Positions 16,068-25,293 of a stretch of 64,000 nucleotides of DNA are shown piece after piece. A program made the translations under genes and the position numbers. The stretch spans positions 73,268-137,267 of the forward strand of contig JAPLDJ010000012.1 in NCBI GenBank assembly GCA_026391805.1, written 5' to 3'. The stretch's first letter is position 1. Each line of letters opens with the position of its first letter. Source of the DNA: Bacteroidota bacterium. GTDB taxonomy: Bacteria > Bacteroidota > Bacteroidia > Bacteroidales > FEN-979. The notes under the pieces were generated by a model. That model saw only the letters and a program-made list of their open reading frames with translations. It did not search any database and was not told the DNA's origin.

Positions 16068-16993
16068 CCAGCAATGTCTCCGGCAGGATCTTCGACATCC
16101 AGGGATTTTCTGTTCATGACGGCCCCGGAGCGCGAAGCCTGATCTTTCTTAAAGGCTGTTCCCTCAGCTGTTTCTGGTGTTCAAACCCCGAAGGGATAAG
16201 TCAATCCGATGTTCCATTGTATTATGCTTCTAAATGCATCGGCTGCCTGAATTGTGTTGCTGCATGTCAGCACGATGCCATCCATATAATTGACGGAAAG
16301 CACATTATTGACAGGGACATCTGTGAACAGTGCAAAGACCCGTTGTGTATTGAAACCTGTTATACCGACGCCATGCGGATGAGCGGGCGCACGATAAACG
16401 TTGAGGAGCTTTTTACGATCCTGCAACGCGATCGTCACTACTGGGGAGAGAACGGCGGGGTTACATTTGGTGGCGGAGAACCCTTGCTCCAGCTCGATTT
16501 CATACGTTCCATCCTGAAGAAATGTCATGATGCATTTATCCATACGGCAATAGAAACCTGCGGACAGGTAGCATGGAAGAACTTCGAGAAAACAATCGGC
16601 TATATCGACTGGATATTTTTTGACCTTAAGCACATTGACCCGGAGCGGCATAAAACCGGAACGGGGCAGGGAAACAGGAAAATCATTGACAATATCAGAA
16701 AGTTGAACGAAACCTATAACGGAAGGATGGTTTTCAGGTTGCCGCTGGTTCCCGGATTCAATGATAAAAAGGAAGATATTGAAGGACTTGCTGCGATGAT
16801 TGCTGAAACAAAGTGGAAGGAAATAAATATTCTGCCGGTACATCATCTCGGGCGGGAAAAATATACGTTTCTCGGAATGGATTACAAAGGCCTGGATTTT
16901 CCGCCGCCATCGTCAGATGAATTGATGAGGGCAAAGGCCATCTTCACAAAGGCAGGCATTGATTGTTATATTGGCCATGCGACGCCTTTTTAG
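16058..16993 (+). CDS. hpdA: 4-hydroxyphenylacetate decarboxylase activating enzyme (radical SAM)
   Basis: This 311-residue glycyl radical enzyme activase has the radical SAM motif in KGCSLSCFWCSNPEG (CxxxCxxC, about residues 28-35). A ferredoxin-like insert follows with two further cluster motifs (CIGCLNCVAAC and CEQCKDPLCIETC), then the SAM-binding GGVTFGGGEPLLQ. It uses SAM and reduced ferredoxin or flavodoxin to generate the Gly868 radical on HpdB. It overlaps hpdC by 10 bp (ATGGAACTGA). Length fits the ~310-316 residues of known HpdA proteins. Confidence 0.93.
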   Translation: MELTSNVSGRIFDIQGFSVHDGPGARSLIFLKGCSLSCFWCSNPEGISQSDVPLYYASKCIGCLNCVAACQHDAIHIIDGKHIIDRDICEQCKDPLCIETCYTDAMRMSGRTINVEELFTILQRDRHYWGENGGVTFGGGEPLLQLDFIRSILKKCHDAFIHTAIETCGQVAWKNFEKTIGYIDWIFFDLKHIDPERHKTGTGQGNRKIIDNIRKLNETYNGRMVFRLPLVPGFNDKKEDIEGLAAMIAETKWKEINILPVHHLGREKYTFLGMDYKGLDFPPPSSDELMRAKAIFTKAGIDCYIGHATPF

Positions 16994-17083
16994 GCAGTTT
17001 ATGTATTTCGCTTATACCTACCGTTAATTACCTGAAACCAGTGAATTCTTACCCCTCCAGGCAGATATTTAGCATGTATTGCT

Positions 17084-17091
17084 TATATTTG
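17084..17091 (+). promoter_or_regulatory. -7 element of the Cys-rich lipoprotein gene
   Basis: TATATTTG matches TAnnTTTG. No clear -33 TTTG is seen at the usual distance. The predicted leader is ~50 nt. Confidence 0.45.
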
Positions 17092-17135
17092 AACTTTCTG
17101 TCTAATAAGAATCATTCTTTATCTTATTCATGTAA

Positions 17136-17144
17136 AAAGGAGGT
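17136..17144 (+). promoter_or_regulatory. Strong Shine-Dalgarno site
   Basis: AAAGGAGGT lies 3 nt before the ATG at 17148 and is fully complementary to the 16S rRNA 3' end. Bacteroidota genes rarely have such sites, and I saw no similarly strong one before the other genes here. Confidence 0.7.
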
Positions 17145-17147
17145 TTT

Positions 17148-17735
17148 ATGATTAAAAGGGCATTAACCGCAATTTTCGCGCTCTCATTGATTGCTGGCTT
17201 TTCAGGCTGCTCCAGCAAAAATGATGACAGCACAGAAACCCCAACCATCGATGTCACACTGCACGATAACTGGGTCTATTTGAATCCCTATCTGACGAAT
17301 CCTACGATCACATATTCGGAAACCGCCCACGACATCACCAGCGGTCAGCCCTGGTCGGGGGTGAGTTCATCCATGCAGGGTGGTGTCTTCGGTATTGACG
17401 CAAAAGCTGGCCGTCATAACTCCAGCGGCTGTGCAAGCTGGTTCAGGAACAATTGTTCCAATGCTACTTGTTGCAACTGGCCGAGCGGTTGCAATCCATG
17501 GCCATCGGACCTCAATTTTGCTTTCACAGGGACGATAACAATTGACGGTTCAAGTTATTCAATTACCTTCGGACAGGGTTCTGACGGGATTCACAACAAC
17601 TGGTGGGTCGGAGGACCCGGCTGGACAACCTGGACCTCACCGTTCGGTGATGCCGTAGTGACCCCTGATCATAAGTATTATTTCGAAGCAACTGACGATA
17701 CTTTCAACCAGTTTGACATCCGGTTATCACCATGA
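17148..17735 (+). CDS. Cys- and Trp-rich secreted lipoprotein of unknown function
   Basis: The 195-residue protein has a lipoprotein signal ending FSGCSSKND (Cys at about 21). The mature domain has a dense Cys cluster around 85-107 (CASWFRNNCSNATCCNWPSGC, six... counting the last Cys five within ~21 residues) and many Trp/Gly (NNWWVGGPGWTTWTSPFG). This suggests a compact disulfide-stabilised or metal-binding, possibly carbohydrate-binding, extracytoplasmic domain. I do not recognise a family. It follows the hpdBCA operon by about 155 bp with its own -7 element, so a link to p-cresol formation is uncertain. Confidence 0.75.
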   Translation: MIKRALTAIFALSLIAGFSGCSSKNDDSTETPTIDVTLHDNWVYLNPYLTNPTITYSETAHDITSGQPWSGVSSSMQGGVFGIDAKAGRHNSSGCASWFRNNCSNATCCNWPSGCNPWPSDLNFAFTGTITIDGSSYSITFGQGSDGIHNNWWVGGPGWTTWTSPFGDAVVTPDHKYYFEATDDTFNQFDIRLSP

Positions 17736-18114
17736 TGTTTGTCCTATAATTAATAGTATGCTGATATTTAACCAATTACAAATAATTCTTTCTTGCCTTC
17801 CTACAAAAATTATTCTCAGAATGTTAACAGGTTATATTCTCATTAACTGCATGTAAGTTACAAATTTTTAGTAGGGGAGACCGGAGGCAACTTGATTTTT
17901 ATGACGGGAACATCCTGTTTATCATACAGTTCAAGAATAACCTGAATATAACCTATTCACAAACTATTACAAATCTATAAATTAGCCAATAAAAATTAAC
18001 TTTACCACAATTTTCCAGATAAAAATACTGAATATTATGGGTGTCTGGCAATCTTGAATGTGAGTTGTTAATAAAATAGATTGAAAAACAGTTGTCCAAT
18101 CGGACTACTTTAAG
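17736..18114. other. AT-rich non-coding region before the toxin-antitoxin pair
   Basis: I see no credible gene. The region holds one copy of an imperfect direct repeat (17738-17764, partner at 20983-21009). It also has an 11-bp perfect inverted repeat, AGGTTATATTC at 17829-17839 and GAATATAACCT at 17944-17954, enclosing a ~104-bp segment with a GC-richer core (GGGGAGACCGGAGGCAAC). That could be a small degenerate element or an RNA hairpin. Confidence 0.4.
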
Positions 18115-18122
18115 TATCTTTG
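18115..18122 (+). promoter_or_regulatory. -7 element of the higBA operon
   Basis: TATCTTTG matches TAnnTTTG. Transcription should start near 18128, so the GTG at 18127 is an unlikely start codon and the ATG at 18136 is favoured. Confidence 0.6.
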
Positions 18123-18135
18123 CAATGTGGAAAAA

Positions 18136-18477
18136 ATGCGCGAGCTCTGCTTTTTTAAGAATTACTTCCATGACTTCTATGTCGGGCAAAAACCTAAGGT
18201 CAAGAAAAAGATTGTCTGGACGTTAAAAGTGATCGAAGAAGTTGATAGAATTCCAGAAGTCTATTTCAAGCATCTGGAAGGGAGTGAAGGGATCTACGAA
18301 ATCCGGGTACAGGTAGGAAGTGATATCTTCCGGATCTTCTCTTTCTTTGATAAAAACAGCCTGATCATTATCGGGCATGGATTTCAGAAAAAAACGCAAA
18401 AGATACCACACGGACAATTAGAAATGGCAGAAAAAATAAGAAAGGAATATTATGAAGAAAAGCAAAAATCTAACTAG
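18136..18477 (+). CDS. higB: HigB/RelE-type toxin (phage-derived Gp49-like)
   Basis: The 113-residue protein has the RelE-superfamily pattern of HigB-like mRNA interferases. A basic helical N-terminal part (QKPKVKKKIVWTLKVIEEV) is followed by the core EGIYEIRVQVGSDIFRIFSFFDKNSLIIIGHGFQKKTQKIP, with the catalytic-type Arg and the GFQKKTQK strand. Such toxins cleave ribosome-bound mRNA. The antitoxin gene overlaps its end by 26 bp, giving the reversed toxin-first order typical of HigBA. The start at 18136 is chosen because the promoter lies immediately upstream. Confidence 0.88.
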   Translation: MRELCFFKNYFHDFYVGQKPKVKKKIVWTLKVIEEVDRIPEVYFKHLEGSEGIYEIRVQVGSDIFRIFSFFDKNSLIIIGHGFQKKTQKIPHGQLEMAEKIRKEYYEEKQKSN

Positions 18478-18754
18478 TCTCAGCGATTTCGTTGACAACG
18501 AGTATGGTGTCAAGGGTACGAAAAAGAGAGAAAAATTCGAGACAGAATACGAAGCTTTCAAGCTTGGGGTGTTAATTCAGCAAGCAAGGCAGGAGAAAGG
18601 GTTGACTCAGGAAGAGGTTGCGCAGCTTGCCGGGACGAATAAATCCTATATTTCAAAACTTGAAAAGGATTTGAAGGATATCCGGTTTTCAACATTGCAG
18701 CGGATTATCAAAGATGGTCTTGGAGGGCATCTGGAATTGTCAATCAAGTTATAA
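18452..18754 (+). CDS. higA: HigA-type antitoxin, Xre-family HTH
   Basis: The 100-residue protein has a helix-turn-helix domain at residues ~38-92 (LGVLIQQARQEKGLTQEEVA, AGTNKSYISKLEKDLKDIR). It would neutralise the preceding toxin and repress the operon by binding near the 18115 promoter. It overlaps higB by 26 bp. The next gene, a secreted repeat protein, begins only 11 bp after its stop, so it could be transcribed with the toxin-antitoxin pair. Confidence 0.9.
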   Translation: MKKSKNLTSLSDFVDNEYGVKGTKKREKFETEYEAFKLGVLIQQARQEKGLTQEEVAQLAGTNKSYISKLEKDLKDIRFSTLQRIIKDGLGGHLELSIKL

Positions 18755-18765
18755 CAGGGGATACA

Positions 18766-20889
18766 ATGAAAAGTTTATACTTCTTTTTATTTCTAAATTT
18801 TATATTCTTTTCAATCTCCGCTCAAACCTGGGAATGGTCAAATCCAAAACCATGCGGAAACGTCATGGAAGGAATAAATTTTACTAATCCATCTACCGGG
18901 TACATCGTCGGAACTGGCGGAATAATCATGAAAACCTACGACGGAGGAGATACATGGAATATTCTTAATTCAGGCATTTTATATGACCTGTATGATCTTT
19001 CCTTTCCCAATGCGAATACCGGGTATGCCGTCGGTGCAAATGGAATCATTCTGAAAACCACGGATGCAGGCAACAGCTGGATAAAAAAATCAAATTCAAA
19101 TGATCCTTTTTACGCTGTGAATTTTCCTACCGTTGATACCGGGTATACCTGTAAAACGGTCATAGACGGGTGGGGAAATTATGGGGAAGAAATGCACAAG
19201 ACAACTGACGGCGGGAATACATGGAATAAACTTTCAATATCGGGCAATCCGCTCAAAGTATACTTCATGACCTCCGATACCGGGTTTTATACTGGTCAGG
19301 GTATGACTGCAGGTGCATATAGCGTAATTAGAAGAACCACTGATGGCGGAATGACATGGAATACCTGCTGGTCATCCACGACGATTCAGTACACGGAAGG
19401 AATTTCGTTTATTGACCACCTGACAGGGTTTGTTGTGGGCGCCGGCGGAACCATTCTGAAAACAACAAATGGTGGTTCAACATGGCAGCCGATGGTGTCA
19501 GGAACAACAAAAAATCTCTATTCGGTCTTTTTTATCAATGCCCTTACAGGATTTGCTTCCGGCGACAGTGGAATTGTATTGAAAACAACCAATGGCGGAG
19601 TTACCTGGACCACCAGGACGGTGATAACAGATGGCAGATTTTATTCAGTTGGCGGGTCAGATATGAATCACCTCTTTTTTCTCGGTCAGAAGGCATTACC
19701 TTATAAGTATGAAAGCAGGATGTATAAAAGCGTGGATGGAGGCAACAGCTACTCGAACATGCTGACCGGGACGCTGCATGACCTGAAAGATGTCTGTTTT
19801 TCTGGCTCCAATACCGGAGTCGCAGTCGGAGATTCAGGAACGATTGTAAGGACAGTGGATGGCGGAAGTTCCTGGTCCATCATCAATACGGGTAATGCAG
19901 CTGGTCTGAACGCAGTTGATTTTCCGTCCTCGGGAACAGGATATGCGGCGGGAAGATCGGGACGGATCCTGAAAACTATCGATGGCGGGATCTCATGGGG
20001 TGTACTGACCACCTGCACCAACCAGCAGATCCATGGTGTTGATTTTATTGACGATTTTACAGGTTTTGCGGTTGGGGATTCAGGAACAATTATAAAAACA
20101 GAAAACGGAGGAAATTCCTGGACGTCACAAGTTTCCGGGACCCTTCAGAACCTCTACGGAGTCAGTGCAGCCGATCCTTCCACCGCATATATAGCGGCAA
20201 GAGGCGCGATCTTTAAGACAGCAGACGGAGGAGTGACCTGGTCGACAATAAAGACCTGCTCGACCTTTAGTTTCTATTATTCCATCGATTTTGTTGACCA
20301 GAATATTGGCTATGCAGCTGGCAGGGAGATAATTAAAACAACAGATGGTGGTGTTACATGGAGTGAGTATTCTTTCGGCGGGAATGATATTTTCTACTCT
20401 GTCCGTTTCAGGGATGCCATGACTGGCTATGCTGTGGGTATGCTGGACAGTCTGCTCTTCTGGCCCGGAATAGGAATCATTCAGCAGACCACCGACGGAG
20501 GTGCAACATGGACTGATCGTTCCATGGGGAATAACCGTGCGCTGCATGCTGTATGTATTACACCTGATAATGCAGGATTTGCATGCGGAGAATTCGGGAC
20601 TATTCTAAAAACCACAGGTGGAGCTGTAGGCATTTCAGGCAACCCGGTCAGCCATTCGATCAAATTATTTCCAAATCCTGCCTCAGACTTTTTGACAATT
20701 GATTGTCAAAGCGCAATGAAGGGTGAAATAGCTATCTATAATATTGATGGAAGAAAGATCTGCACAAGTCCTGTTACCGGTAAAAAGACAGCGAAGATCG
20801 ACATCCGTGATTTGCTACCGGGTGTTTATTGCGTAACGATCACTGATGATCAACAGATAAGGCTTGTAGAGAAGTTTATTAAAGAATGA
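18766..20889 (+). CDS. Secreted Ycf48/BNR-repeat protein with T9SS sorting domain
   Basis: The 707-residue protein has a signal peptide (MKSLYFFLFLNFIFFSISAQ). About a dozen Ycf48-like propeller repeats follow (each with TGYAVGANGIILKT and TTDGGNSW/TTDGGVTW cores), filling residues ~25-615. The C-terminal ~75 residues form a T9SS type A sorting domain (IKLFPNPASDFLTID to EKFIKE). It is thus an extracellular beta-propeller, perhaps involved in adhesion or protein/polymer binding. No catalytic motif is seen. It starts 11 bp downstream of higA. A long run of near-identical repeats makes recombination or assembly error possible. Confidence 0.88.
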   Translation: MKSLYFFLFLNFIFFSISAQTWEWSNPKPCGNVMEGINFTNPSTGYIVGTGGIIMKTYDGGDTWNILNSGILYDLYDLSFPNANTGYAVGANGIILKTTDAGNSWIKKSNSNDPFYAVNFPTVDTGYTCKTVIDGWGNYGEEMHKTTDGGNTWNKLSISGNPLKVYFMTSDTGFYTGQGMTAGAYSVIRRTTDGGMTWNTCWSSTTIQYTEGISFIDHLTGFVVGAGGTILKTTNGGSTWQPMVSGTTKNLYSVFFINALTGFASGDSGIVLKTTNGGVTWTTRTVITDGRFYSVGGSDMNHLFFLGQKALPYKYESRMYKSVDGGNSYSNMLTGTLHDLKDVCFSGSNTGVAVGDSGTIVRTVDGGSSWSIINTGNAAGLNAVDFPSSGTGYAAGRSGRILKTIDGGISWGVLTTCTNQQIHGVDFIDDFTGFAVGDSGTIIKTENGGNSWTSQVSGTLQNLYGVSAADPSTAYIAARGAIFKTADGGVTWSTIKTCSTFSFYYSIDFVDQNIGYAAGREIIKTTDGGVTWSEYSFGGNDIFYSVRFRDAMTGYAVGMLDSLLFWPGIGIIQQTTDGGATWTDRSMGNNRALHAVCITPDNAGFACGEFGTILKTTGGAVGISGNPVSHSIKLFPNPASDFLTIDCQSAMKGEIAIYNIDGRKICTSPVTGKKTAKIDIRDLLPGVYCVTITDDQQIRLVEKFIKE

Positions 20890-20982
20890 TCATCTATCTA
20901 CAGAGATTTGAGGAGATTGTCCGGAGGAGCCTTGCTTTTCTAAGCTACAATTAATTGATAATCATATTTTTGGCAAAATGCT

Positions 20983-21009
20983 TTTGTCTTATAATTAATA
21001 TTATGTTAA
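20983..21009 (+). repeat. Second copy of an imperfect 27-bp direct repeat
   Basis: 23 of 27 bases match 17738-17764 (shared core TATAATTAATA, preceded by TTTGTC). The two copies bracket about 3.2 kb containing higBA and the Ycf48-repeat gene. Confidence 0.45.
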
Positions 21010-21097
21010 ATAGCAAATATTTATTATAGAAACCTTAACTTCGACTTTAATCACCTGACCCTTCCCTGTTTGATATTATTTCCCTAAAAGCTTCTAC

Positions 21098-21127
21098 AAA
21101 AAAAACTGCCCTGTTTCCAGAGCAGTT
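21098..21127 (-). terminator. Intrinsic terminator of the TPR protein gene
   Basis: On the minus strand ACTGCTCTG, a GAAA loop and CAGGGCAGT form a stem with one mismatch, followed by TTTTTTTTG. It lies about 30 bp past the stop codon. Confidence 0.8.
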
Positions 21128-21157
21128 TCATTTTAAAAATACGATTAATATTACGCC

Positions 21158-22345
21158 CTATTTTTTTCTGAGCTCAACTATTTTCGCATTTACAATCTTC
21201 AGGTTTTCTTTATCCCCAAGGCTCGAATAGATCAGCCGTAAGGAATTCAGTGTATTCAGATCGTTTGGCTGGAGTTCGTCGGCCCTCTTAAGATACGGCA
21301 ATGCCAGAGAGTAGAATTTATTCGCATCCGCGGTCAGTTTGGAATACATATCTGCCTGATCGAGCGGCAGCCCGTTAGCCTTTAAGCTAAGTGGCACACC
21401 ACTGTTAAAATAGAGCGATGCAATGTTGAGGAAAACATCATAGAAATCGGGTTTCAGTTTCACTGCCTTCAGGTAGGCAGCTTCTGCCCTTTTGTAAGCA
21501 TCAACCCTCTCAGCCTGAGGTTTTAAGGTGTCTTCGTAAATTTTCTGATAATTGATCCCTATTGCATTGAACACAAGATAGTTTGTGCTATCCTTCTGCG
21601 AGGCGATGTTCAGTGTGGCGAGAGCCTTGGGTACATTGTTAAAGGTAATGTAGACATTTGATTCCGACAGGACCAGCTGCAGGTTATTCGGATGGACCTT
21701 CATCCCCTGCCTGATAACGCCAAGGGCATTGACTGAATCTTTCTCAAGCCTGTATATGTCTGCCAACGAGGCATATATAACAACTGATCTGGCTCCGCCT
21801 TTGAGCAGATCGGTATAATATTGTTTTTGTTTGCCTTTCTCTCCTGCAAGGTTGGCACAGGCGGCGGCATAGAACAAGGAAACGGTATCCGCAACATTTG
21901 CGGAAGCGAGCGTTGCTGCAGCATTTTCAAAACCCAGCATGGCATCCTTATAGGATTTCTTGTTGTAATTATCGACTGCCAGGTTGAAATAGTTATTCCT
22001 TTGCCAGTTCAGTTTTGCGAAGATATCTTCATAATAATCTTTCTTCGGATCGTATTCGATTGCTTTCTTGTACGATTCAAGTGCTTTTGTCAAAGGGTCA
22101 GCATCCAGGCTTTTATACTTTTCCTCTTTTGTGTTTGCGATTTCAAGGTAGATGTTTCCCTTGATGAACCATGCTTTTGCATCCTGTGCCGTGGAGGCAT
22201 CCTGGAGGCATTGGTTAATCGCTTCAAGTGCTTTATCTAACTTTCCTTCTTTCAAAAAGTTAGAAGCTGTTTGCCGAACGTTTTTCTGGGCAAATGCCAT
22301 GGAAATGGAGCAGACCAAAACCAAGGCAAGTAAGATTTTTTTCAT
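21158..22345 (-). CDS. Secreted/periplasmic TPR protein
   Basis: The 395-residue protein has a signal peptide (MKKILLALVLVCSISMAFAQ) and at least six tetratricopeptide-like helical pairs. Examples are KLDKALEAINQCLQDA near 35, LESYKKAIEYDP near 88, AEAAYLKAVKLKPDFYDVFL near 285 and LPYLKRADELQPNDLNTLNS near 350. It probably acts as a protein-interaction scaffold in the periplasm. It follows gyrA on the same strand by 86 bp, an arrangement common in Bacteroidota, and ends at a strong terminator, so it is likely the last gene of the gyrA unit. Confidence 0.88.
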   Translation of the reverse strand: MKKILLALVLVCSISMAFAQKNVRQTASNFLKEGKLDKALEAINQCLQDASTAQDAKAWFIKGNIYLEIANTKEEKYKSLDADPLTKALESYKKAIEYDPKKDYYEDIFAKLNWQRNNYFNLAVDNYNKKSYKDAMLGFENAAATLASANVADTVSLFYAAACANLAGEKGKQKQYYTDLLKGGARSVVIYASLADIYRLEKDSVNALGVIRQGMKVHPNNLQLVLSESNVYITFNNVPKALATLNIASQKDSTNYLVFNAIGINYQKIYEDTLKPQAERVDAYKRAEAAYLKAVKLKPDFYDVFLNIASLYFNSGVPLSLKANGLPLDQADMYSKLTADANKFYSLALPYLKRADELQPNDLNTLNSLRLIYSSLGDKENLKIVNAKIVELRKK

Positions 22346-22431
22346 GGGAAGTTTATTTTGTAGGTTAGTTGGTTATGCCTTTCGGGAGGCAAAATTAGGT
22401 AATTTATTATTTATAAAACAGATATGAAAAA

Positions 22432-24996
22432 TTAATTTTCGGTCTCTTCTGCAGGAATACCGGTTGTTTGATCTTCTCCGTTTTCATTCTGGATTTCATC
22501 CCCGTTTCCTTCTTCAAGTTCTTTTCCTTCCTCTTCGACATCTACTTTGGTGACAGCGGCAATGGCATCACCTTCGTTGATCTTGATGAGCCGCACACCC
22601 TGAGTTGCGCGTCCCATGACCCTGAGGTCTCTGACGGCCATCCTTATAATGATCCCGGAGCGGTTGATGATCATAAGGTCATCGCTGTCAGTGACCTCCT
22701 TGATGGCGATCAATGAACCCGTTTTTTCTGTGACATTCAGCGTCTTAACACCTTTTCCACCCCTGTTTGTCACACGATAATCTTCAATATCGGATCGTTT
22801 GCCGTATCCGTTTTCGGAGACGACCAGTATTTCGAGTTTCGCTTCCTTCGGGATGCAGATCATTCCAACCACCTCATCGGATTCAGTAACAACTCTGATA
22901 CCCCTGACGCCTGCGGCATTCCGGCCCATGGGGCGAACGGTCTTTTCGTTGAACCGGATGGCCCTGCCTGATTTCAGCGCCATCACCATTTCATCTTCGC
23001 CATTGGTTAGCTTGGCTTCAAGAAGCTGATCCCCTTCATGGATCGTGATGGCATTGATCCCGTTCAGACGCGGCCTGGAATAGGCCTTCAGCGAAGTCTT
23101 TTTAATGGTGCCTTTCTTCGTTGCGAGGATTATAAAGTTGTTGGATGTGTATTCTTCATCCTTAAGGTCCTTCACATTTATATAGGCCCTGACCTTGTCG
23201 TCAGGGTCAATGCTGAGGAGGTTCTGAATGGCCCGTCCTTTCGATGCCTTTGTTCCTTCCGGCAGTTCAAATGCACGAAGCCAGAAGCATTTGCCTTTCT
23301 CGGTAAAGAAAAGGATATAGTTGTGGTTTGTCGCCACAAAGAGGTGTTCCAGGAAGTCTTCATCCCTGACTTCAGACCCTTTCATGCCTTTTCCTCCCCT
23401 GTTCTGAACGCGGTATTCGGTGAGCGGGGTACGTTTTATATAACCAAGGTGGGAGATTGTGATCACCACCTTCTCATCCGCAATGGTATCTTCGATCCTG
23501 AAATCGCTGGCATCGTAAATGATCTGGGTCCTCGGCTCATCACCGTATTTCTCCTTGATCTCCAGCAATTCATCCTTGATGATCTGCATCCGCATCGGTT
23601 CATTCTCGAGGAGTTCTTTCAGGTGGGTGATGAGTTTCTGCAACTCGTCATATTCCTCCCTGATCTTGTCACGCTCAAGCCCGGTAAGCCGTTGCAGCCT
23701 GAGATCGAGGATGGCTTTGGCCTGTATCTCCGTAAGACCGAAGGAGGTCATCAATCCTGTCCTGGCTTCATCCGGTGTTTTTGAACCACGAATCAGGCTG
23801 ATCACTTCATCGAGGTGATCGAGGGCGATCAGCAGGCCTTCCAGAACATGCGCTTTTTTCTCCGCTTCTGCCAGTTCAAATTTTGTTCTGCGAACGACCA
23901 CAATATGCCGGTGATCGACATAATGGTGGATGAGATCCTTCAGGTTCAGGGTTTGCGGGCGTCCCTTTACAAGCGCTATGTTATTGACATTAAAAGCGTT
24001 CTGAAGCTGTGTGTACTGGTACAACTTGTTGAGCACCACGTTGGTAATGGCATCCTTGCGGATCTCATAAACGATCCTTACCCCGTTCTTATCGGATTCA
24101 TCACGGATCTCTGTTATTCCTTCGATCTTCTTATCATTGACCTGCTCTGTGGTCTTTTTTATCAGTTCAGATTTATTCACCTGGTACGGAATGGAGGTCA
24201 CAATGATGACATCCCTTCCGCTTTCATCGCTCTCAATGGTAGCCTCGCCCCTGACGACGATCCTCCCCCGGCCGGTTTCAAAGGCGTCTTTCACCCCTTG
24301 GTACCCGTAGATCACACCACCCGTAGGAAAGTCGGGAGCTTTTATGAACTGCATCAGCTCAGGGATGGTGATGTCACGGTTTTCTATGTAGGCAATGATC
24401 CCATCCACCACTTCCTTCAGGTTATGCGGGGCCATGTTGGTGGCCATACCAACGGCAATCCCGGATGCTCCATTCAGGAGAAGGTTCGGGATCCTTGCCG
24501 GCATAACGGTCGGCTCTTCAAGGGTATCGTCAAAATTAAGTGTGAAATCAACGGTGTCCTTATCAATATCAGCCACCATTTCTTCCGCGATCTTCCGCAT
24601 ACGTGCTTCGGTGTATCGCATGGCTGCAGCATTATCGCCGTCCATTGAACCAAAGTTTCCCTGTCCGTCAACGAGCGGGTAGCGTAACGACCATTCCTGC
24701 GCCATACGGACCATGGCATCATACACAGAGGTATCTCCGTGAGGATGGTACTTACCCAGCACCTCCCCTACGATCCTGGCAGATTTTTTATACGGACGGG
24801 TTGAGCTGTTTCCCAGTTCATACATTCCAAACAACACCCTGCGGTGTACCGGTTTCAGTCCGTCGCGCACATCGGGTAATGCCCTTGCCACAATGACAGA
24901 CATCGAATAATCGATGTATGCCGACTTCATCTGGGTTTCAATGTTCACCGGGATGATTTTTTCGCCTTCAAACTTGTTTTCGCCTTCGTTAATCAT
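22432..24996 (-). CDS. gyrA: DNA gyrase subunit A
   Basis: This 854-residue GyrA has the breakage-reunion domain with catalytic Tyr128 in [10 protein letters not shown]. The quinolone pocket [10 protein letters not shown] has Thr89 at the E. coli Ser83 position and Asp93 at the Asp87 position. The C-terminal six-bladed DNA-wrapping domain has two NRGGKG motifs (RVQNRGGKG and RVTNRGGKG), and an acidic tail ([20 protein letters not shown]) ends the protein. With GyrB it introduces negative supercoils. Length is normal. The start [20 protein letters not shown] is the usual Bacteroidota form. Confidence 0.97.
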   Translation of the reverse strand: MINEGENKFEGEKIIPVNIETQMKSAYIDYSMSVIVARALPDVRDGLKPVHRRVLFGMYELGNSSTRPYKKSARIVGEVLGKYHPHGDTSVYDAMVRMAQEWSLRYPLVDGQGNFGSMDGDNAAAMRYTEARMRKIAEEMVADIDKDTVDFTLNFDDTLEEPTVMPARIPNLLLNGASGIAVGMATNMAPHNLKEVVDGIIAYIENRDITIPELMQFIKAPDFPTGGVIYGYQGVKDAFETGRGRIVVRGEATIESDESGRDVIIVTSIPYQVNKSELIKKTTEQVNDKKIEGITEIRDESDKNGVRIVYEIRKDAITNVVLNKLYQYTQLQNAFNVNNIALVKGRPQTLNLKDLIHHYVDHRHIVVVRRTKFELAEAEKKAHVLEGLLIALDHLDEVISLIRGSKTPDEARTGLMTSFGLTEIQAKAILDLRLQRLTGLERDKIREEYDELQKLITHLKELLENEPMRMQIIKDELLEIKEKYGDEPRTQIIYDASDFRIEDTIADEKVVITISHLGYIKRTPLTEYRVQNRGGKGMKGSEVRDEDFLEHLFVATNHNYILFFTEKGKCFWLRAFELPEGTKASKGRAIQNLLSIDPDDKVRAYINVKDLKDEEYTSNNFIILATKKGTIKKTSLKAYSRPRLNGINAITIHEGDQLLEAKLTNGEDEMVMALKSGRAIRFNEKTVRPMGRNAAGVRGIRVVTESDEVVGMICIPKEAKLEILVVSENGYGKRSDIEDYRVTNRGGKGVKTLNVTEKTGSLIAIKEVTDSDDLMIINRSGIIIRMAVRDLRVMGRATQGVRLIKINEGDAIAAVTKVDVEEEGKELEEGNGDEIQNENGEDQTTGIPAEETEN

Positions 24997-25293
24997 CTAT
25001 AAATCAATTATATAAAATTACTTAAATGAAGATACGAAAATAGAAAAAAAAACCGAGATAAACTACCATTTTTTCATCTTTATTTTCAGCCGTTACGAAC
25101 ACGGATTTGTTAATAAATATTGATCTTTCGACTCATTTATCAACCATTCAATTGTATTTTTGATTTTTCCGGATTCCGGAGGGGGGAAATTATTGTTGGC
25201 ACTGTTTTTGACTACCCCTCACCGCCTATAAAAACCGGCAAATTCAATAAATAAAATTCACATACGTTAATAGAGTATAGACGATCATATAAC
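24997..25293. other. Divergent intergenic region between gyrA and clpC
   Basis: This is AT-rich and holds both promoters. A weak minus-strand -7 match (TATTTTCG, 25042-25035) could serve gyrA. I found no clear consensus for clpC and no gene or RNA. Confidence 0.35.

Noticed and set aside
18127-18135. GTG start for higB
   Set aside because: It coincides with the predicted transcription start; the ATG at 18136 is a better start.
23038-24648. Long plus-strand frames opposite gyrA
   Set aside because: They lie wholly within gyrA on the other strand and have no recognisable domain.
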